Of a stretch of DNA of 64,000 bases, positions 8,508 through 17,539 are shown in pieces (the first letter of the stretch is position 1; every line of letters begins with the position of its first letter). The translations under genes were made by a program, and so were the position numbers. Under the pieces are notes generated by a model. The model made no database searches. It saw nothing but the letters and a program-made list of their open reading frames with translations, and was not told the DNA's origin. The stretch spans positions 16,208 to 80,207 of IMG/VR virus record IMGVR_UViG_3300032770_000017; one strand, 5' to 3'. The stretch is from a virus.

Positions 8508-9890
8508 ATGAGCGGGCCGACCATGTCGAGCGTCGTTGGGGTCGATTACACCCTGGACCCGGGACCGCCGCTCAAACTGCCGCCCCTCTCGTTGCTGTCG
8601 TTGGCATCGCCGTTGGTGGACATCGACGACCTGATTGGGCAGCAGCAGCAGGCGGCCGAGATGGTCCTGTCGGCACAAAGCGACCTGAGCGCCCTCGAAG
8701 CGCCCATGGATGCCGACGAGTCGATCGACACGCTGGAGCGCCAGCAGGCCACAGAGGCCGCGCAGAACCGCGTCCAGGAGGGCGAGGCGTGGCTGTCGGC
8801 GGTCAACAAGCGCCTGGCCGAGGTGCAGCGCTGGGAGCACGGGTTCCAGTACCTGCCCGAGTTATCCCAGTCGGCTGGCATGTCGATCTTCGCCCCCGAC
8901 GGCGACCCGGCCATCACCAACCCCACCGTCGGCGCGATCAAGACGGTCGGGCCCAATCAGACGGCGTTCGCGTGGTACGACCCCTTCCAGGTGGTCGCCC
9001 TTGATTCGCGGTCGCTGTTCGGCTGGCCCAACACCGACTTCGCCTCACGGTCGCGCCGTGCCCTGCGGGCGCTGCAGAACCACGAGTCGTGGGACGTGGA
9101 GCAGGAGTTCTGGAGCGGGAGCAGCATCCCGACGAACTACCACCTCTCCGCATCGCCCAGCACGCCGACCACATCACCGCACCGCACGGTCACGGGTTGG
9201 CCCAACCCCACCGCCGCGTCAGGGACCACGCTTGGGACCGCGGTCGGGCTCGGTGCGTCGTTGGCCGCGCTTGACCAGTCAATCGCAGACGCAGACGCGG
9301 GCACCGGTGTCATCCACGCCACGCCGTACCTCGTGCAGCGCTGGGCGTCGGTGTACTCGTACCTGCGGGACTCCGACGGCCACGTCTACACGGTCAACCA
9401 CAACCTGATCCTGGCGGGCTACGGCTACCCGGGCACCGGTCCCGACGTGGCCTCGCGCACGGTCACAGACGGTGTGCTGGCGTCGACCACCACCGTCACG
9501 AGCGCCACCGCCAACTTCACGAACTTCGACATCGGCTCATCCATCTCCGCTGCCGACGGAAAGATCCCGGCTGGCGCCTACATCGTGAGCGTCACCAACT
9601 CCACAACCGTGATCATCTCGGCCGCGGCCACGGCATCGGAGTCCGGGGTCACGATCACCATCGGCGCGTCGCAGGCCCACATCGGCGGCAACCGCTACCA
9701 GTGGGCCTACGCGACCGACTGGCTCTACACCTGCGCAGGCGCGGCCCAGATCTACCCGTGGGACTTCCGCCAGGGCTCACCCGACGTGCCACTCGACAAC
9801 CTCGCCGAGATCCGCGTGGAGCGGAGCTGGGCCGTGCTTACGAACCAGTTGCTCAGAGCCGCCGTCCTCGTCGACACCGGCACGGCATAG
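8508..9890 (+). CDS. Virion structural protein (actinophage head/capsid-associated type)
   Basis: 460 residues; ATG at 8508 follows TAGGAGACGGCC. Residues about 55-110 are a coiled coil. The middle has ARRALRALQNHESWDVEQEF, and later GVIHATPYLVQRWA and a closing NRYQWAYATDW. This order is seen in a structural protein that follows the capsid gene in many actinophages. Residues about 316-387 are the shared beta-module (copy 2). The exact role is not known to me; a minor capsid or decoration protein is the best guess from position. Confidence 0.6.
   Translation: MSGPTMSSVVGVDYTLDPGPPLKLPPLSLLSLASPLVDIDDLIGQQQQAAEMVLSAQSDLSALEAPMDADESIDTLERQQATEAAQNRVQEGEAWLSAVNKRLAEVQRWEHGFQYLPELSQSAGMSIFAPDGDPAITNPTVGAIKTVGPNQTAFAWYDPFQVVALDSRSLFGWPNTDFASRSRRALRALQNHESWDVEQEFWSGSSIPTNYHLSASPSTPTTSPHRTVTGWPNPTAASGTTLGTAVGLGASLAALDQSIADADAGTGVIHATPYLVQRWASVYSYLRDSDGHVYTVNHNLILAGYGYPGTGPDVASRTVTDGVLASTTTVTSATANFTNFDIGSSISAADGKIPAGAYIVSVTNSTTVIISAAATASESGVTITIGASQAHIGGNRYQWAYATDWLYTCAGAAQIYPWDFRQGSPDVPLDNLAEIRVERSWAVLTNQLLRAAVLVDTGTA
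9456..9667 (+). repeat. Shared beta-module, copy 2
   Basis: Encodes RTVTDGVLAS...SVTNSTTVIISAAATA...TITIG, about 71 residues. It is closely similar to the copy in the capsid protein, including the codons around SVTNSTTV. Confidence 0.75.
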
Positions 9891-9902
9891 AAAGGAACGG
9901 CC

Positions 9903-10850
9903 ATGGCCAACGCTGGCGCAATCCCGATCCAAGGGTGCGCGATCGCCATCACGCAACTGCAGGCCAATGGCACCCCCGTCATCGGCTCGACGAGCTACGT
10001 GCAGGACGACAAGCCGTTCCTGAAGTTCACCGCCAAGCCGGTGATGGAGGAAGGCGTCGAGATCACGCCCAAGAGCGCATGCGGCGTGCCGATCATCTCC
10101 TACAAGGACTTCAACTACTACAAGCGCTGGGATGTCACGCTCGACCTCGCCGACTTCGACCTGGACAAGATGTCCATTCTCGGCAACGGCACGCTGCTCA
10201 CCGCCGGCTCGTCGTCGGGGCGCACCTTCACTGATGGCGTGGTCGTTACCAACTCGACGACCATCACGTCGGCCTCGTCGGCGTCCTTCGTGTCCACCGA
10301 CGTGGGCCGCACGATCACCGGTGCCGATGTGCCAGCGAACACCTACATCACAGAGATCCTCGGCACGACTGGCGCGGTGATGAGCGCGGCGGCGACCGGT
10401 TCGACCGGTCCGGGGTCCTACACACTCGGCACGCTCGCTGCCCGCTCGATCGGCTACCAGTGGCCGCAGCTCATCTGCACGCCCAACACCAACGGCGTCT
10501 CAATCGAAATCTGGATGAAGGCGATCGTGCGCTGCACCGGCTACCAGGGCACCACGCCCTACCCGAGCGCCGGTGGCACCCCGACCGGCCTCCCGTCCTC
10601 GGCATGGATCCGCTTCGGCGCCTTCCGGTGCTTCATGTACCACGCCGATATCGACATCGAGGACAAGGAATTCACCAACATGTTCACGGGGTGGGCGATC
10701 GAGAACCCGCTCTTCGGCACCGGACCGCGCAACGACTGGACGACCTCGGGCGTCTCGGGCGGCACGGCCGTGGACACCACCAAGGTCTTCGACGCGATGT
10801 TCGATTTCCAACTCCCGTCCCCGCTCCAGGCCGGGTTCCAGGTCCCGTAG
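9903..10850 (+). CDS. Virion structural protein
   Basis: 315 residues; ATG at 9903 follows AAAGGAACGGCC. The motifs KDFNYYKRWDVTLDLADFDL (about residues 62-81), NGVSIEIWMKA and ENPLFGTGPRNDW match a structural protein seen next to capsid genes in actinophages. Residues about 107-178 are the shared beta-module (copy 3), placed between these parts like an inserted domain. A major tail or head-decoration protein is possible; I cannot choose from sequence alone. Confidence 0.55.
   Translation: MANAGAIPIQGCAIAITQLQANGTPVIGSTSYVQDDKPFLKFTAKPVMEEGVEITPKSACGVPIISYKDFNYYKRWDVTLDLADFDLDKMSILGNGTLLTAGSSSGRTFTDGVVVTNSTTITSASSASFVSTDVGRTITGADVPANTYITEILGTTGAVMSAAATGSTGPGSYTLGTLAARSIGYQWPQLICTPNTNGVSIEIWMKAIVRCTGYQGTTPYPSAGGTPTGLPSSAWIRFGAFRCFMYHADIDIEDKEFTNMFTGWAIENPLFGTGPRNDWTTSGVSGGTAVDTTKVFDAMFDFQLPSPLQAGFQVP
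10221..10436 (+). repeat. Shared beta-module, copy 3
   Basis: Encodes RTFTDGVVVTNSTTITSAS...STDVGRTITG...SAAATG, about 72 residues. It is more divergent than copies 1, 2 and 4, but the same pattern is clear. Confidence 0.65.
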
Positions 10851-10859
10851 GAGGATCCC

Positions 10860-11342
<483 letters not shown>

Positions 11343-11355
11343 CCCTTCAGCGGCG

Positions 11356-11361
11356 TAGCCT
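11356..11361 (+). promoter_or_regulatory. Possible -10 (TAGCCT) for glycosyltransferase
   Basis: TAGCCT is followed by six bases and then GTG at 11368, the spacing expected for a leaderless start. It is a variant of the TAGGAT box. Confidence 0.35.
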
Positions 11362-11367
11362 GAGGCT

Positions 11368-12033
11368 GTGCGCCTTGTCTACGTCTCCCTCGTCGCTGAC
11401 GCCGAGCGGTACGCGTCGGTGGCGGGGGCGCACATCCCCGAGCACGCCACCGCCGTCACGGTTGAAGGCGCGGCCTCTGCGGCGAGCGGGCTGAACCCGG
11501 TCCTCGAACGCTACGCGGCCGACCCATCGGTGGACGGCCTGGTGGTGCTGCACGAGGACGTGATCATCCGTGATCCCGAGTTCGAGCCGATGATCGGAGC
11601 GCACCTGCGCGAGCAACGGGTGGGCCTGATCGGCGTGATCGGCGCCGTGCGGCCACCCGGGCTCAACTGGTGGGACGCCGCGGTCAAGCGGGGCGCGGTA
11701 GACGAGACACGAGGACGCATTGACTTCGGCTGGGGCGACGCCGATGTGGACGTGTGCGACGGGCTGCTCCACGTCATCGGCCGTCGAGCCCTTGACGCCG
11801 GCATCCGTTACGACGAGTGCTACGACGCCTTCCACGGCTACGACTTGGACCTGTGCCTGCAGGTGAGGGCGGCCGGGCTGCGGGTGGTCGTGGCGCCAGT
11901 GTGGGTGGACCACCGCACCCGTGGCGGCTATGGCGACGTGGACGCCTATCTGCGCGCCGATGCCCGGTTCCGCGCCAAGTGGTCAGGAACGGTGCGCGGC
12001 GACGCCGATGTTGGCGAGCAGGTGCGGCGGTAG
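11368..12033 (+). CDS. Glycosyltransferase, StrF-like GT-A fold
   Basis: 221 residues from GTG at 11368. GLVVLHEDVIIRDPEFEPMI (about residues 51-70) carries the HxD-type acidic motif of StrF-like glycosyltransferases (GT2 clan), followed by VGLIGVIGAVRPPG and FHGYDLDLC (the acceptor-side motif). It may move a sugar onto a protein or glycan. It faces the reverse-strand glycan operon tail to tail, and the two reading frames overlap by 51 bases, an unusual amount. Confidence 0.7.
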   Translation: MRLVYVSLVADAERYASVAGAHIPEHATAVTVEGAASAASGLNPVLERYAADPSVDGLVVLHEDVIIRDPEFEPMIGAHLREQRVGLIGVIGAVRPPGLNWWDAAVKRGAVDETRGRIDFGWGDADVDVCDGLLHVIGRRALDAGIRYDECYDAFHGYDLDLCLQVRAAGLRVVVAPVWVDHRTRGGYGDVDAYLRADARFRAKWSGTVRGDADVGEQVRR

Positions 12034-12699
12034 CTCCTCGGAGATGGCGCTCAACGCGTCGATCAGCCGCGGGTCCCATTCGAGCATCATCGAATTCGGC
12101 ACGACCTTGAGGAAGTAGCCGAAGCATCGCCCAAGCCGGAACCCCGCGGTCCATAGATCGGCATGTAGCTCGTCGCGCGTGTAGACCCGCCGATGGCCTA
12201 CGAGCCTGTCCCGGTCCGAGAGTGTGTCGAGACGTGGCTGCAAGCCCATCCTCACCGCCAGGCGCCGGTGCAGTGATTCGGCGTTGGGGACAACGACCAC
12301 GATGGTCCCGTATGGCTTCAGCCACGAACGCACGGCCTGCAGCATCGTGATCGGGTGCTCGACGTGCTCCAGCACATGCAGGCAGAGCACGCCGTCATAG
12401 GGCTCGGCCGGGGTGAAGTCCTCGAACAGGGAGTGGTGCACGACGAGCCCGGGATGGCGCTCGGCCGCCTCAGCGCACAGCGCCTCCGACCCTTCGACCA
12501 CCTCCACGCTGAGGCCTCGCTCGATCAACGCGGCAGTGACCGCTCCGGTGCCGTAGCCCATCTCCAGCACCCGCTCTGCTGGCCTGAGGGCGTCGAGCAC
12601 CGTGGGCAGGCTGGCGAGCTGCATGGACTCCTCAATAGCGATGTCCGGCACTGACGTGTTGAGGTAGTACCCACGGGCGAAGTCGTCGAGATCGGTCAT
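11983..12699 (-). CDS. SAM-dependent methyltransferase
   Basis: 238 residues; the ATG at 12699 overlaps the upstream stop. RVLEMGYGTGAVTAAL (about residues 43-58) is class I motif I, ending in the acidic residue of VEVVEGSE. LCLHVLEHVEHP is the post-I/motif II region and PYGTIVVVVPN is motif III. The C-terminus (RLVGHRRVYTRDEL) fits sugar or small-molecule methyltransferases of polysaccharide clusters. It is the last gene of the five-gene reverse operon. Sugar O- or N-methylation is inferred from context. Confidence 0.8.
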   Translation of the reverse strand: MTDLDDFARGYYLNTSVPDIAIEESMQLASLPTVLDALRPAERVLEMGYGTGAVTAALIERGLSVEVVEGSEALCAEAAERHPGLVVHHSLFEDFTPAEPYDGVLCLHVLEHVEHPITMLQAVRSWLKPYGTIVVVVPNAESLHRRLAVRMGLQPRLDTLSDRDRLVGHRRVYTRDELHADLWTAGFRLGRCFGYFLKVVPNSMMLEWDPRLIDALSAISEELPPHLLANIGVAAHRS

Positions 12700-14000
12700 A
12701 CCTGCTCCGCTGCCCACAGGCCCTGGGCGACCTGCTCGTTGAGGCTGTCGGCGCCGAACGCCATGGCCCCGCCGATCACGGTCACATCCTCCAGGATCGG
12801 CATGGCTTCGGTGCGGGCGGCGGCGAAGCGGCAGCGGTTGCCGGCTGTGGGCGCGGCGAAACCGGGGGCGTGCATCTCGTGCACCGGCCCCAGGCAGGCC
12901 CGCTCGCGCACGATGCCCAGTCGCTCCAGATCGGCCTGGGCGTGGGCCAGCCGTGCGCCTTCGATGCTGATCAGCCGTTCGTCCTCGTGGGCGCCTCCGT
13001 CGTTGACCCGGAAGGCGGTCACGGAAGGATCGGGCACCATCACGGTTGAGGGCAGCGAGAGGATGTCGCGCTCGGCCACCGACACCCAACAGACCGTCAG
13101 CGGCACCCGCTCCAATCGCATGGGCGTGCCGGCAGCGGTGAACAGCGTCTCCGGGCCGAAGCCGATCACCGAGCCTTCTGGCAGGCGCACCTCTAGACGC
13201 CTCTGCCGGGCTTCCTCGAAGCGGAGAAATCCACGATCGAGCATGACGAGCGGTGGCGTCCTGATGACCTCTGCACGGCTCTGGAGCCGATCCAGCAGGC
13301 GCTTGACCACGCCATCGCCCTTGACGGTGTGGAACGGGCGCCGCGGTCGATAGGTGACGGCGTTGTTCGATGCCGCTTCCCAGACCGTCTCGCTGTGGAA
13401 CAGCGGCATCCACAACTTGCGGCGCATGGTGGCAAGTACGCCCTCGGAACCCCAGCGATAGACCTTCAGACAGAACGGCTCTATGAGCAGCTCGTGGAAC
13501 GTCGGACCATGCTGGCTAAGGGACGCCGCTGCCAGGGACCGACCCCAGAGATCGGCAAGGGTGCGGCCACTGTCGGCTTCTTTGGCGATGAGCCTGGCCT
13601 GCTCATCGGTGAGCGCCCCCCGCAGGCGGGTGAGGTCCACGGTGAGGTAGATGTCGGGCGCGCGCCGGCCGTTGACGAACATCTCCGGGCGTCCGGCTTC
13701 TACAAGGTCATCGCCGAGCAGGGAACGGTAGAAGGCCCGGACGTGGGCGATGTGGGGACGGTGACCGCTCATGCCCGGCACATAGGCCGAGATGGGCGGT
13801 TCGTCGGGTGCCTCCTCGGGCCCGTAGGAGGTCTCCAACAGGCGCAGCCCGAACTGCAGGTCCCACGGCCCGAGGCGCATGGGCTCGAAGCCACCGCCAA
13901 TGCCACGCTCCGGCAGGTAGAGCGTGACGGGCTCGCCCCGTTCTGCGAGCGCGTCGGCTGCCACCAGGGCGGCCACGGTGTCACCGGCGACGATGGTCAT
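12696..14000 (-). CDS. FAD/NAD-dependent oxidoreductase-like protein of sugar cluster
   Basis: 434 residues. The N-terminus (MTIVAGDTVAALVAADALAE) is a beta-alpha-beta dinucleotide fold whose usual GxGxxG is degenerate (GDTVAA), followed by a basic/acidic strand and GGGFEP as in FAD amine-oxidase or UDP-galactopyranose-mutase-like proteins. The closing MPILEDVTVIGGAMAFGADSL is typical for the FAD-binding C-terminus of that fold. Four-base overlaps tie it to both methyltransferases. The substrate is unknown; a nucleotide-sugar or lipid-sugar redox step is likely. Confidence 0.55.
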   Translation of the reverse strand: MTIVAGDTVAALVAADALAERGEPVTLYLPERGIGGGFEPMRLGPWDLQFGLRLLETSYGPEEAPDEPPISAYVPGMSGHRPHIAHVRAFYRSLLGDDLVEAGRPEMFVNGRRAPDIYLTVDLTRLRGALTDEQARLIAKEADSGRTLADLWGRSLAAASLSQHGPTFHELLIEPFCLKVYRWGSEGVLATMRRKLWMPLFHSETVWEAASNNAVTYRPRRPFHTVKGDGVVKRLLDRLQSRAEVIRTPPLVMLDRGFLRFEEARQRRLEVRLPEGSVIGFGPETLFTAAGTPMRLERVPLTVCWVSVAERDILSLPSTVMVPDPSVTAFRVNDGGAHEDERLISIEGARLAHAQADLERLGIVRERACLGPVHEMHAPGFAAPTAGNRCRFAAARTEAMPILEDVTVIGGAMAFGADSLNEQVAQGLWAAEQV

Positions 14001-14686
14001 GCCCGGAAGGTCAGGTAGTTCACGGCGCAGTTGTCGGGGAAGCGGTGGGCGACCAGGCGGAAGCCTTCGAGCACTTCGACGGGCAGTCTGGCCATCTCGT
14101 CGTTGGGCAACGGCTTGAACACGATGCCCTGGCGTCCGATGAGGCTGAACCCCGCATTCACGGCCAGCGCCTCCAGTTCAAAGGCGGTGTAGAGCCGGAC
14201 CGTTCCCCATTGCCGACCGCGCTCGCTCACCTCAGAGCAGTCGCAGATCAGCCCGAGGTCCAAGGCGACGAGGCGATGCACCGATTCCGGGTTCTGCGAG
14301 GCGAGGTGCAGCATCCCGTCGTGGCGCAGCAGGTGATGGCAGTGGCGCAGGAACTGGCCGGGGTGCTCCAGTTCGTGGATCACGTTGGTCACCACGACGT
14401 GGTCATACGGCACGCCGCTGCGGAAATGGGAGACGTTGTCCTGGACGAACGAGGCACTGATCAGGTGCCGCGCTCGGGCCCGGGCCAGGTAGGCCTCCGA
14501 GCGGTCGACGCCGACCACGGTGGCCCCGGCCGCGACGAACAGCGACGACATGAGCCCCGTGGCGCAGCCCATCTCCAGCACGCGGTCACGCGGCCCGAGG
14601 TGCTCAGCGATGGCCTCACCGGTGGCGATGGTGTAGAAGCGGTCGAAGTCGGTATCGGGGTCGTAGGAGTCCGAATAGTCCGTCAT
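13997..14686 (-). CDS. SAM-dependent methyltransferase
   Basis: 229 residues; ATGA overlap at both ends. RVLEMGCATGLMSSLFVAAG (about residues 35-54) and VVGVD form the SAM site. VVTNVIHELEHPG and HDGMLHLASQNP are the later class I motifs. It is only distantly similar to the second methyltransferase in the operon, so two different positions may be methylated. The start at 14686 is fixed by the overlap with the upstream gene. Confidence 0.8.
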   Translation of the reverse strand: MTDYSDSYDPDTDFDRFYTIATGEAIAEHLGPRDRVLEMGCATGLMSSLFVAAGATVVGVDRSEAYLARARARHLISASFVQDNVSHFRSGVPYDHVVVTNVIHELEHPGQFLRHCHHLLRHDGMLHLASQNPESVHRLVALDLGLICDCSEVSERGRQWGTVRLYTAFELEALAVNAGFSLIGRQGIVFKPLPNDEMARLPVEVLEGFRLVAHRFPDNCAVNYLTFRA

Positions 14687-15090
14687 GGCCGATCCCCGCT
14701 GGGTAAACCGAGAGCGAACTTCGTCACGCCGTCATACTTCGTCTTGGACCGGCCGCCCAATGGGTTGCGTGTCTCGCCGTCATAACTGTGGAACGCCTCT
14801 TCGCCCTGCATCTGAAAATCAATCGGCAGACCGGTGACATGACGGCCCCACAGGCTGATAGCCACATTCAGCGTATAAACGGCGAATGGCGACATCACGT
14901 CCTCTGCCCAAGGCAAGAGCATGCGCACGTCAACGTCACGCCAATCGCCACCGCGCTCGACGGAACCGACGAGGTAGGGCGTCTGCTCGAAGGCATCACG
15001 AAGCTGGCGACCCCACTGATCGAGCACAAACAACTCCGCAGGACTAAGGGTCGTACCTCGGCGTCTCGCCGTGCTAGCGGGATCCGTCAT
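14683..15090 (-). CDS. Nucleotidyltransferase-fold protein
   Basis: 135 residues from the ATG of an ATGA overlap at 15090. YLVGSVERGGDWRDVDVRML (about residues 39-58) is the GS-x(9-11)-D-x-D signature of the nucleotidyltransferase superfamily, in which the two Asp residues bind metal. The third acidic strand may be GLPIDFQMQ. It is too small to be a sugar-1-phosphate thymidylyltransferase such as RmlA. It could be an adenylyl- or nucleotidyl-transferase tied to the glycan genes; the substrate is unknown. Confidence 0.65.
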   Translation of the reverse strand: MTDPASTARRRGTTLSPAELFVLDQWGRQLRDAFEQTPYLVGSVERGGDWRDVDVRMLLPWAEDVMSPFAVYTLNVAISLWGRHVTGLPIDFQMQGEEAFHSYDGETRNPLGGRSKTKYDGVTKFALGLPSGDRP

Positions 15091-16013
15091 GGCCGCCACA
15101 CCAGATCAAGGCGTAGGGACTGGCGGGCGCCCACGCTCTGCTTGAACTGCACGAGCCCAGCATCGGCCACGCCGTCCTTGCTGGACCGGCCGAGGTCGAT
15201 CGTGAGGGCGCCCTGTTCGAGGCCCCACTGCACGAGCTTGTAGGCCAGATGGTTCATCGGCGAGCACGGTAGGTCGGTGGCATCGTCGCCCCAGTACACG
15301 ACGAGGAAGCGCTGGGGCAGCACGCGGTAGACCAGCGCCGCCGCGCATCGCTTGAGACCATGCACGACGGTGAACATGTGCACGTCGCCGGGGAACGTGT
15401 CGCGCATGCGCAGCACGTATTCGCGGCTGAGCAGGAGCTGGCGCCCTTTGCGTGCCCGGTTGGTCTCCAGCACGTCGTAGGCCCGTTCCCATTCCTCGTC
15501 ACCGATGGCCTCGAAGAAGGCGAAGGGCTCGCGGTGAGAGCGCAGCAGGGCCTTTCGTGCCTCGCGTTTGAGGGAGACGATGTAGTCGGCGAACGTCTCA
15601 AGGACCGCGAGATCAATGTGGTGGTTCAGATCGCACGTCTCGACCCAGAACCCGGCATTGAGCAGGGCGAACTGCAGCGCCGTCTCGTTGCGGCTGTAGA
15701 ACGCTGGCTTGCACCGGATGCGCACGCTCGGCCACTGGTTGAGCCGCGCCCAGTCCATGAGGTCATCGACCAGGGAGACGACATTGCCCACGGTCTCGGG
15801 CTCGCGGACGAAGTCGGGGCCACCGAAGGGCGCCGACCAGCCCGAATCGAACCCCTCGGCGGTCAGCACCCCGGTCACCGTGCCGATGGGCCGGATGCCG
15901 CTGAGCCGGGCGTGAGGCGCCTCGAATGCCTGGAAGCGGGAGCCGCAGGTGAGGTTGCGGGCGTGATAGGCCTCGCGGTTGAACAGGGCCAGATGATGGT
16001 CACCGCCCGTCAT
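15087..16013 (-). CDS. FemAB/GNAT-like acyltransferase
   Basis: 308 residues; ATG at 16013 lies nine bases after a TAGGAT box, so the mRNA is nearly leaderless. The order VRIRCKPAFYS, WVETCDLNHHIDL, SLKREARKALLRSHRE and the late block MNHLAYKLVQWGLEQGALTI plus LGRSS matches FemAB-like (GNAT fold) proteins of polysaccharide clusters. These transfer acyl groups to amines. With FdtA and FdtB next door, acylation of a 3-aminosugar is the natural guess. It is first in the reverse operon and diverges from fdtA with a 27-base gap. Confidence 0.7.
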   Translation of the reverse strand: MTGGDHHLALFNREAYHARNLTCGSRFQAFEAPHARLSGIRPIGTVTGVLTAEGFDSGWSAPFGGPDFVREPETVGNVVSLVDDLMDWARLNQWPSVRIRCKPAFYSRNETALQFALLNAGFWVETCDLNHHIDLAVLETFADYIVSLKREARKALLRSHREPFAFFEAIGDEEWERAYDVLETNRARKGRQLLLSREYVLRMRDTFPGDVHMFTVVHGLKRCAAALVYRVLPQRFLVVYWGDDATDLPCSPMNHLAYKLVQWGLEQGALTIDLGRSSKDGVADAGLVQFKQSVGARQSLRLDLVWRP

Positions 16014-16021
16014 GCTCCGTA

Positions 16022-16027
16022 ATCCTA
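16022..16027 (-). promoter_or_regulatory. TAGGAT -10 box for reverse glycan operon; opposed -10 for fdtA
   Basis: On the reverse strand GGTTAGGATT places TAGGAT eight bases before the ATG at 16013. On the forward strand TAACCT (16026-16031) lies nine bases before the ATG at 16041. The two candidate -10 boxes overlap, giving a compact bidirectional promoter. Confidence 0.6.
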
Positions 16028-16040
16028 ACCTCTGTTGCCT

Positions 16041-16457
16041 ATGACCACCACGAACAGGCCGACCGTTGACGACTGCCGCCTCGTCAACCTGCCGAAGATC
16101 GCCGACCCGCGGGGCAATCTGTCCTTCGTCGAAGGCGGTAGGCATGTGCCCTTTGAGATACGCCGTGCGTTCTGGTTATATGACGTGCCCGGCGGCGAGA
16201 GCCGGGCTGGGCACGCCAACAAGGAACTGGAGCAGTTGATCGTCGCCGTGAGCGGCAGTTTCGATGTGCAGCTCGACGATGGGCAATCCACGAAGACCGT
16301 CACTCTGCGCCGCTCCTATCGCGGCCTGTACGTGCCCGGGATGATCTGGCGGGATATCTACAACTTCTCGTCGGGCTCGGTGTGCCTAGTGCTGTGCTCG
16401 GGCCTCTACGACCCCGATGACTACTTCCGCGACTACGGCGAATTCGTGAACGCATGA
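16041..16457 (+). CDS. fdtA: FdtA/QdtA-like dTDP-4-oxo-6-deoxyglucose 3,4-ketoisomerase
   Basis: 138 residues. ADPRGNLSFVEGGRHVPFEI (about residues 22-41), GHANKELEQLIVAVSGSFDV, GLYVPGMIWRDIYNFSSGSV and the end DPDDYFRDY are the signature of the FdtA/QdtA/WxcM-C cupin family. These enzymes shift the keto group of dTDP-4-keto-6-deoxyglucose to C3, before transamination to Fuc3N or Qui3N. The upstream RmlA and RmlB enzymes are not in the window, so host dTDP-4-keto-6-deoxyglucose is presumably used. It is coupled to the aminotransferase gene by an ATGA overlap. Confidence 0.9.
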   Translation: MTTTNRPTVDDCRLVNLPKIADPRGNLSFVEGGRHVPFEIRRAFWLYDVPGGESRAGHANKELEQLIVAVSGSFDVQLDDGQSTKTVTLRRSYRGLYVPGMIWRDIYNFSSGSVCLVLCSGLYDPDDYFRDYGEFVNA

Positions 16458-17539
16458 CCACGCTGACCGTGCGCGTCCCCTTCCTCGACGTGGGCGCCAC
16501 CTACCGGGCACTGCAGGGCGAGATCGACCGGGCCGTGGCTGATGTGCTGGCCAGCGGCTCCTACATCCTCGGCGAGCAGGTGGCGGCGTTCGAGCAGGAA
16601 TACGCGGCCTTCACCGGCGCCCGGCACTGCGTGGGTGTGGGCAACGGGCTTGACGCCCTGACGCTGTGCCTCCTGGCCCTCGGGATCGGCACGGGCGACG
16701 AGGTGATCGTGCCTTCGAACACCTACATCGCCACTTGGCTGGCCGTGTCGCGCACCGGGGCCGTACCGGTCCCGGTCGAGCCCGACTTGTGGTCGTTCAA
16801 CATCGACCCCGAGCGCATCGAGGCAGCCATCACCCCACAGACGCGGGCGATCATGCCCGTGCACCTCTATGGCCAGCCTGCCGATCTCGCTGCCATCATG
16901 GCCGTTGCCGATGCCTACGGGCTGGCCGTGGTGGACGACGCGGCCCAAGCCCACGGGGCGCGCCTCGGGCCGAGCACGATGACCGGCTGGAGCTTCTACC
17001 CGACCAAATGTCTCGGCTGTTTCGGCGACGGGGGCGCGGTGACCACCGACGAGGGGGCCCTGGCCGACTCGGTAAGGCGACTGGCCAACTATGGGCGCGT
17101 GAGCCGCTACCGCAACGATGACCAGGGCATCAACAGTCGGCTGGACGAGCTGCAGGCCGCCGTCCTGCGGGTCAAACTTCCGCACCTGACCGAGTGGAAC
17201 CGGCGCCGGAAGGAGATCGCGGGCCGCTACACAGCCGCTTTCCAGGGCATCTCGGGGCTGATCGTCCCTGGCGAGGTGGGGCGTTCCGTCTGGCACCTCT
17301 ATGTCGTGCGCTCGTTCCGGCGCGATGCCCTGGCCCTGCATCTGAGCGGATGGGGGGTGGAGACGGCGGTGCACTACCCGGTGCCGCCGCACCGCCAGCG
17401 GGCCTACGCCAAGGCGCGCCCGGCCTACCTGCCCAACGCTGATGAGCTGGGCAAGGAGGTGCTGAGCCTGCCCATCGGCCCGCACATGAGCGACGAGGAC
17501 GTGGACGCCGTGATCGAAGCCGTCCGGTCCTTCCGGTGA
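16454..17539 (+). CDS. fdtB: DegT/DnrJ/EryC1 sugar aminotransferase (FdtB/QdtB-like)
   Basis: 361 residues, the usual length for the family. VPFLDVGATYRAL opens the protein. PSNTYIATWLA, VDDAAQAHGA (Asp161, PLP pyridine contact), and SFYPTKCLGCFGDGGA with Lys185 as the PLP Schiff-base lysine are all present, followed by NSRLDELQAAVLRVKL and HYPVPPH. It should transaminate the 3-keto sugar made by the preceding enzyme to a 3-amino-3,6-dideoxyhexose on dTDP. Its stop overlaps the start of the large glycosyltransferase. Confidence 0.9.
   Translation: MTTLTVRVPFLDVGATYRALQGEIDRAVADVLASGSYILGEQVAAFEQEYAAFTGARHCVGVGNGLDALTLCLLALGIGTGDEVIVPSNTYIATWLAVSRTGAVPVPVEPDLWSFNIDPERIEAAITPQTRAIMPVHLYGQPADLAAIMAVADAYGLAVVDDAAQAHGARLGPSTMTGWSFYPTKCLGCFGDGGAVTTDEGALADSVRRLANYGRVSRYRNDDQGINSRLDELQAAVLRVKLPHLTEWNRRRKEIAGRYTAAFQGISGLIVPGEVGRSVWHLYVVRSFRRDALALHLSGWGVETAVHYPVPPHRQRAYAKARPAYLPNADELGKEVLSLPIGPHMSDEDVDAVIEAVRSFR

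Noticed and set aside
12700-13413. Upstream extension of the last reverse methyltransferase to about 476 residues
   Set aside because: The extension lies over the oxidoreductase gene in another frame; the ATGA overlap and methyltransferase N-terminus place the start at 12699.
14683-15090. RmlA-type sugar-1-phosphate thymidylyltransferase
   Set aside because: Only 135 residues and the motif is of the GS-x-DxD nucleotidyltransferase type, not the RmlA G-x-G-T-R-L type.
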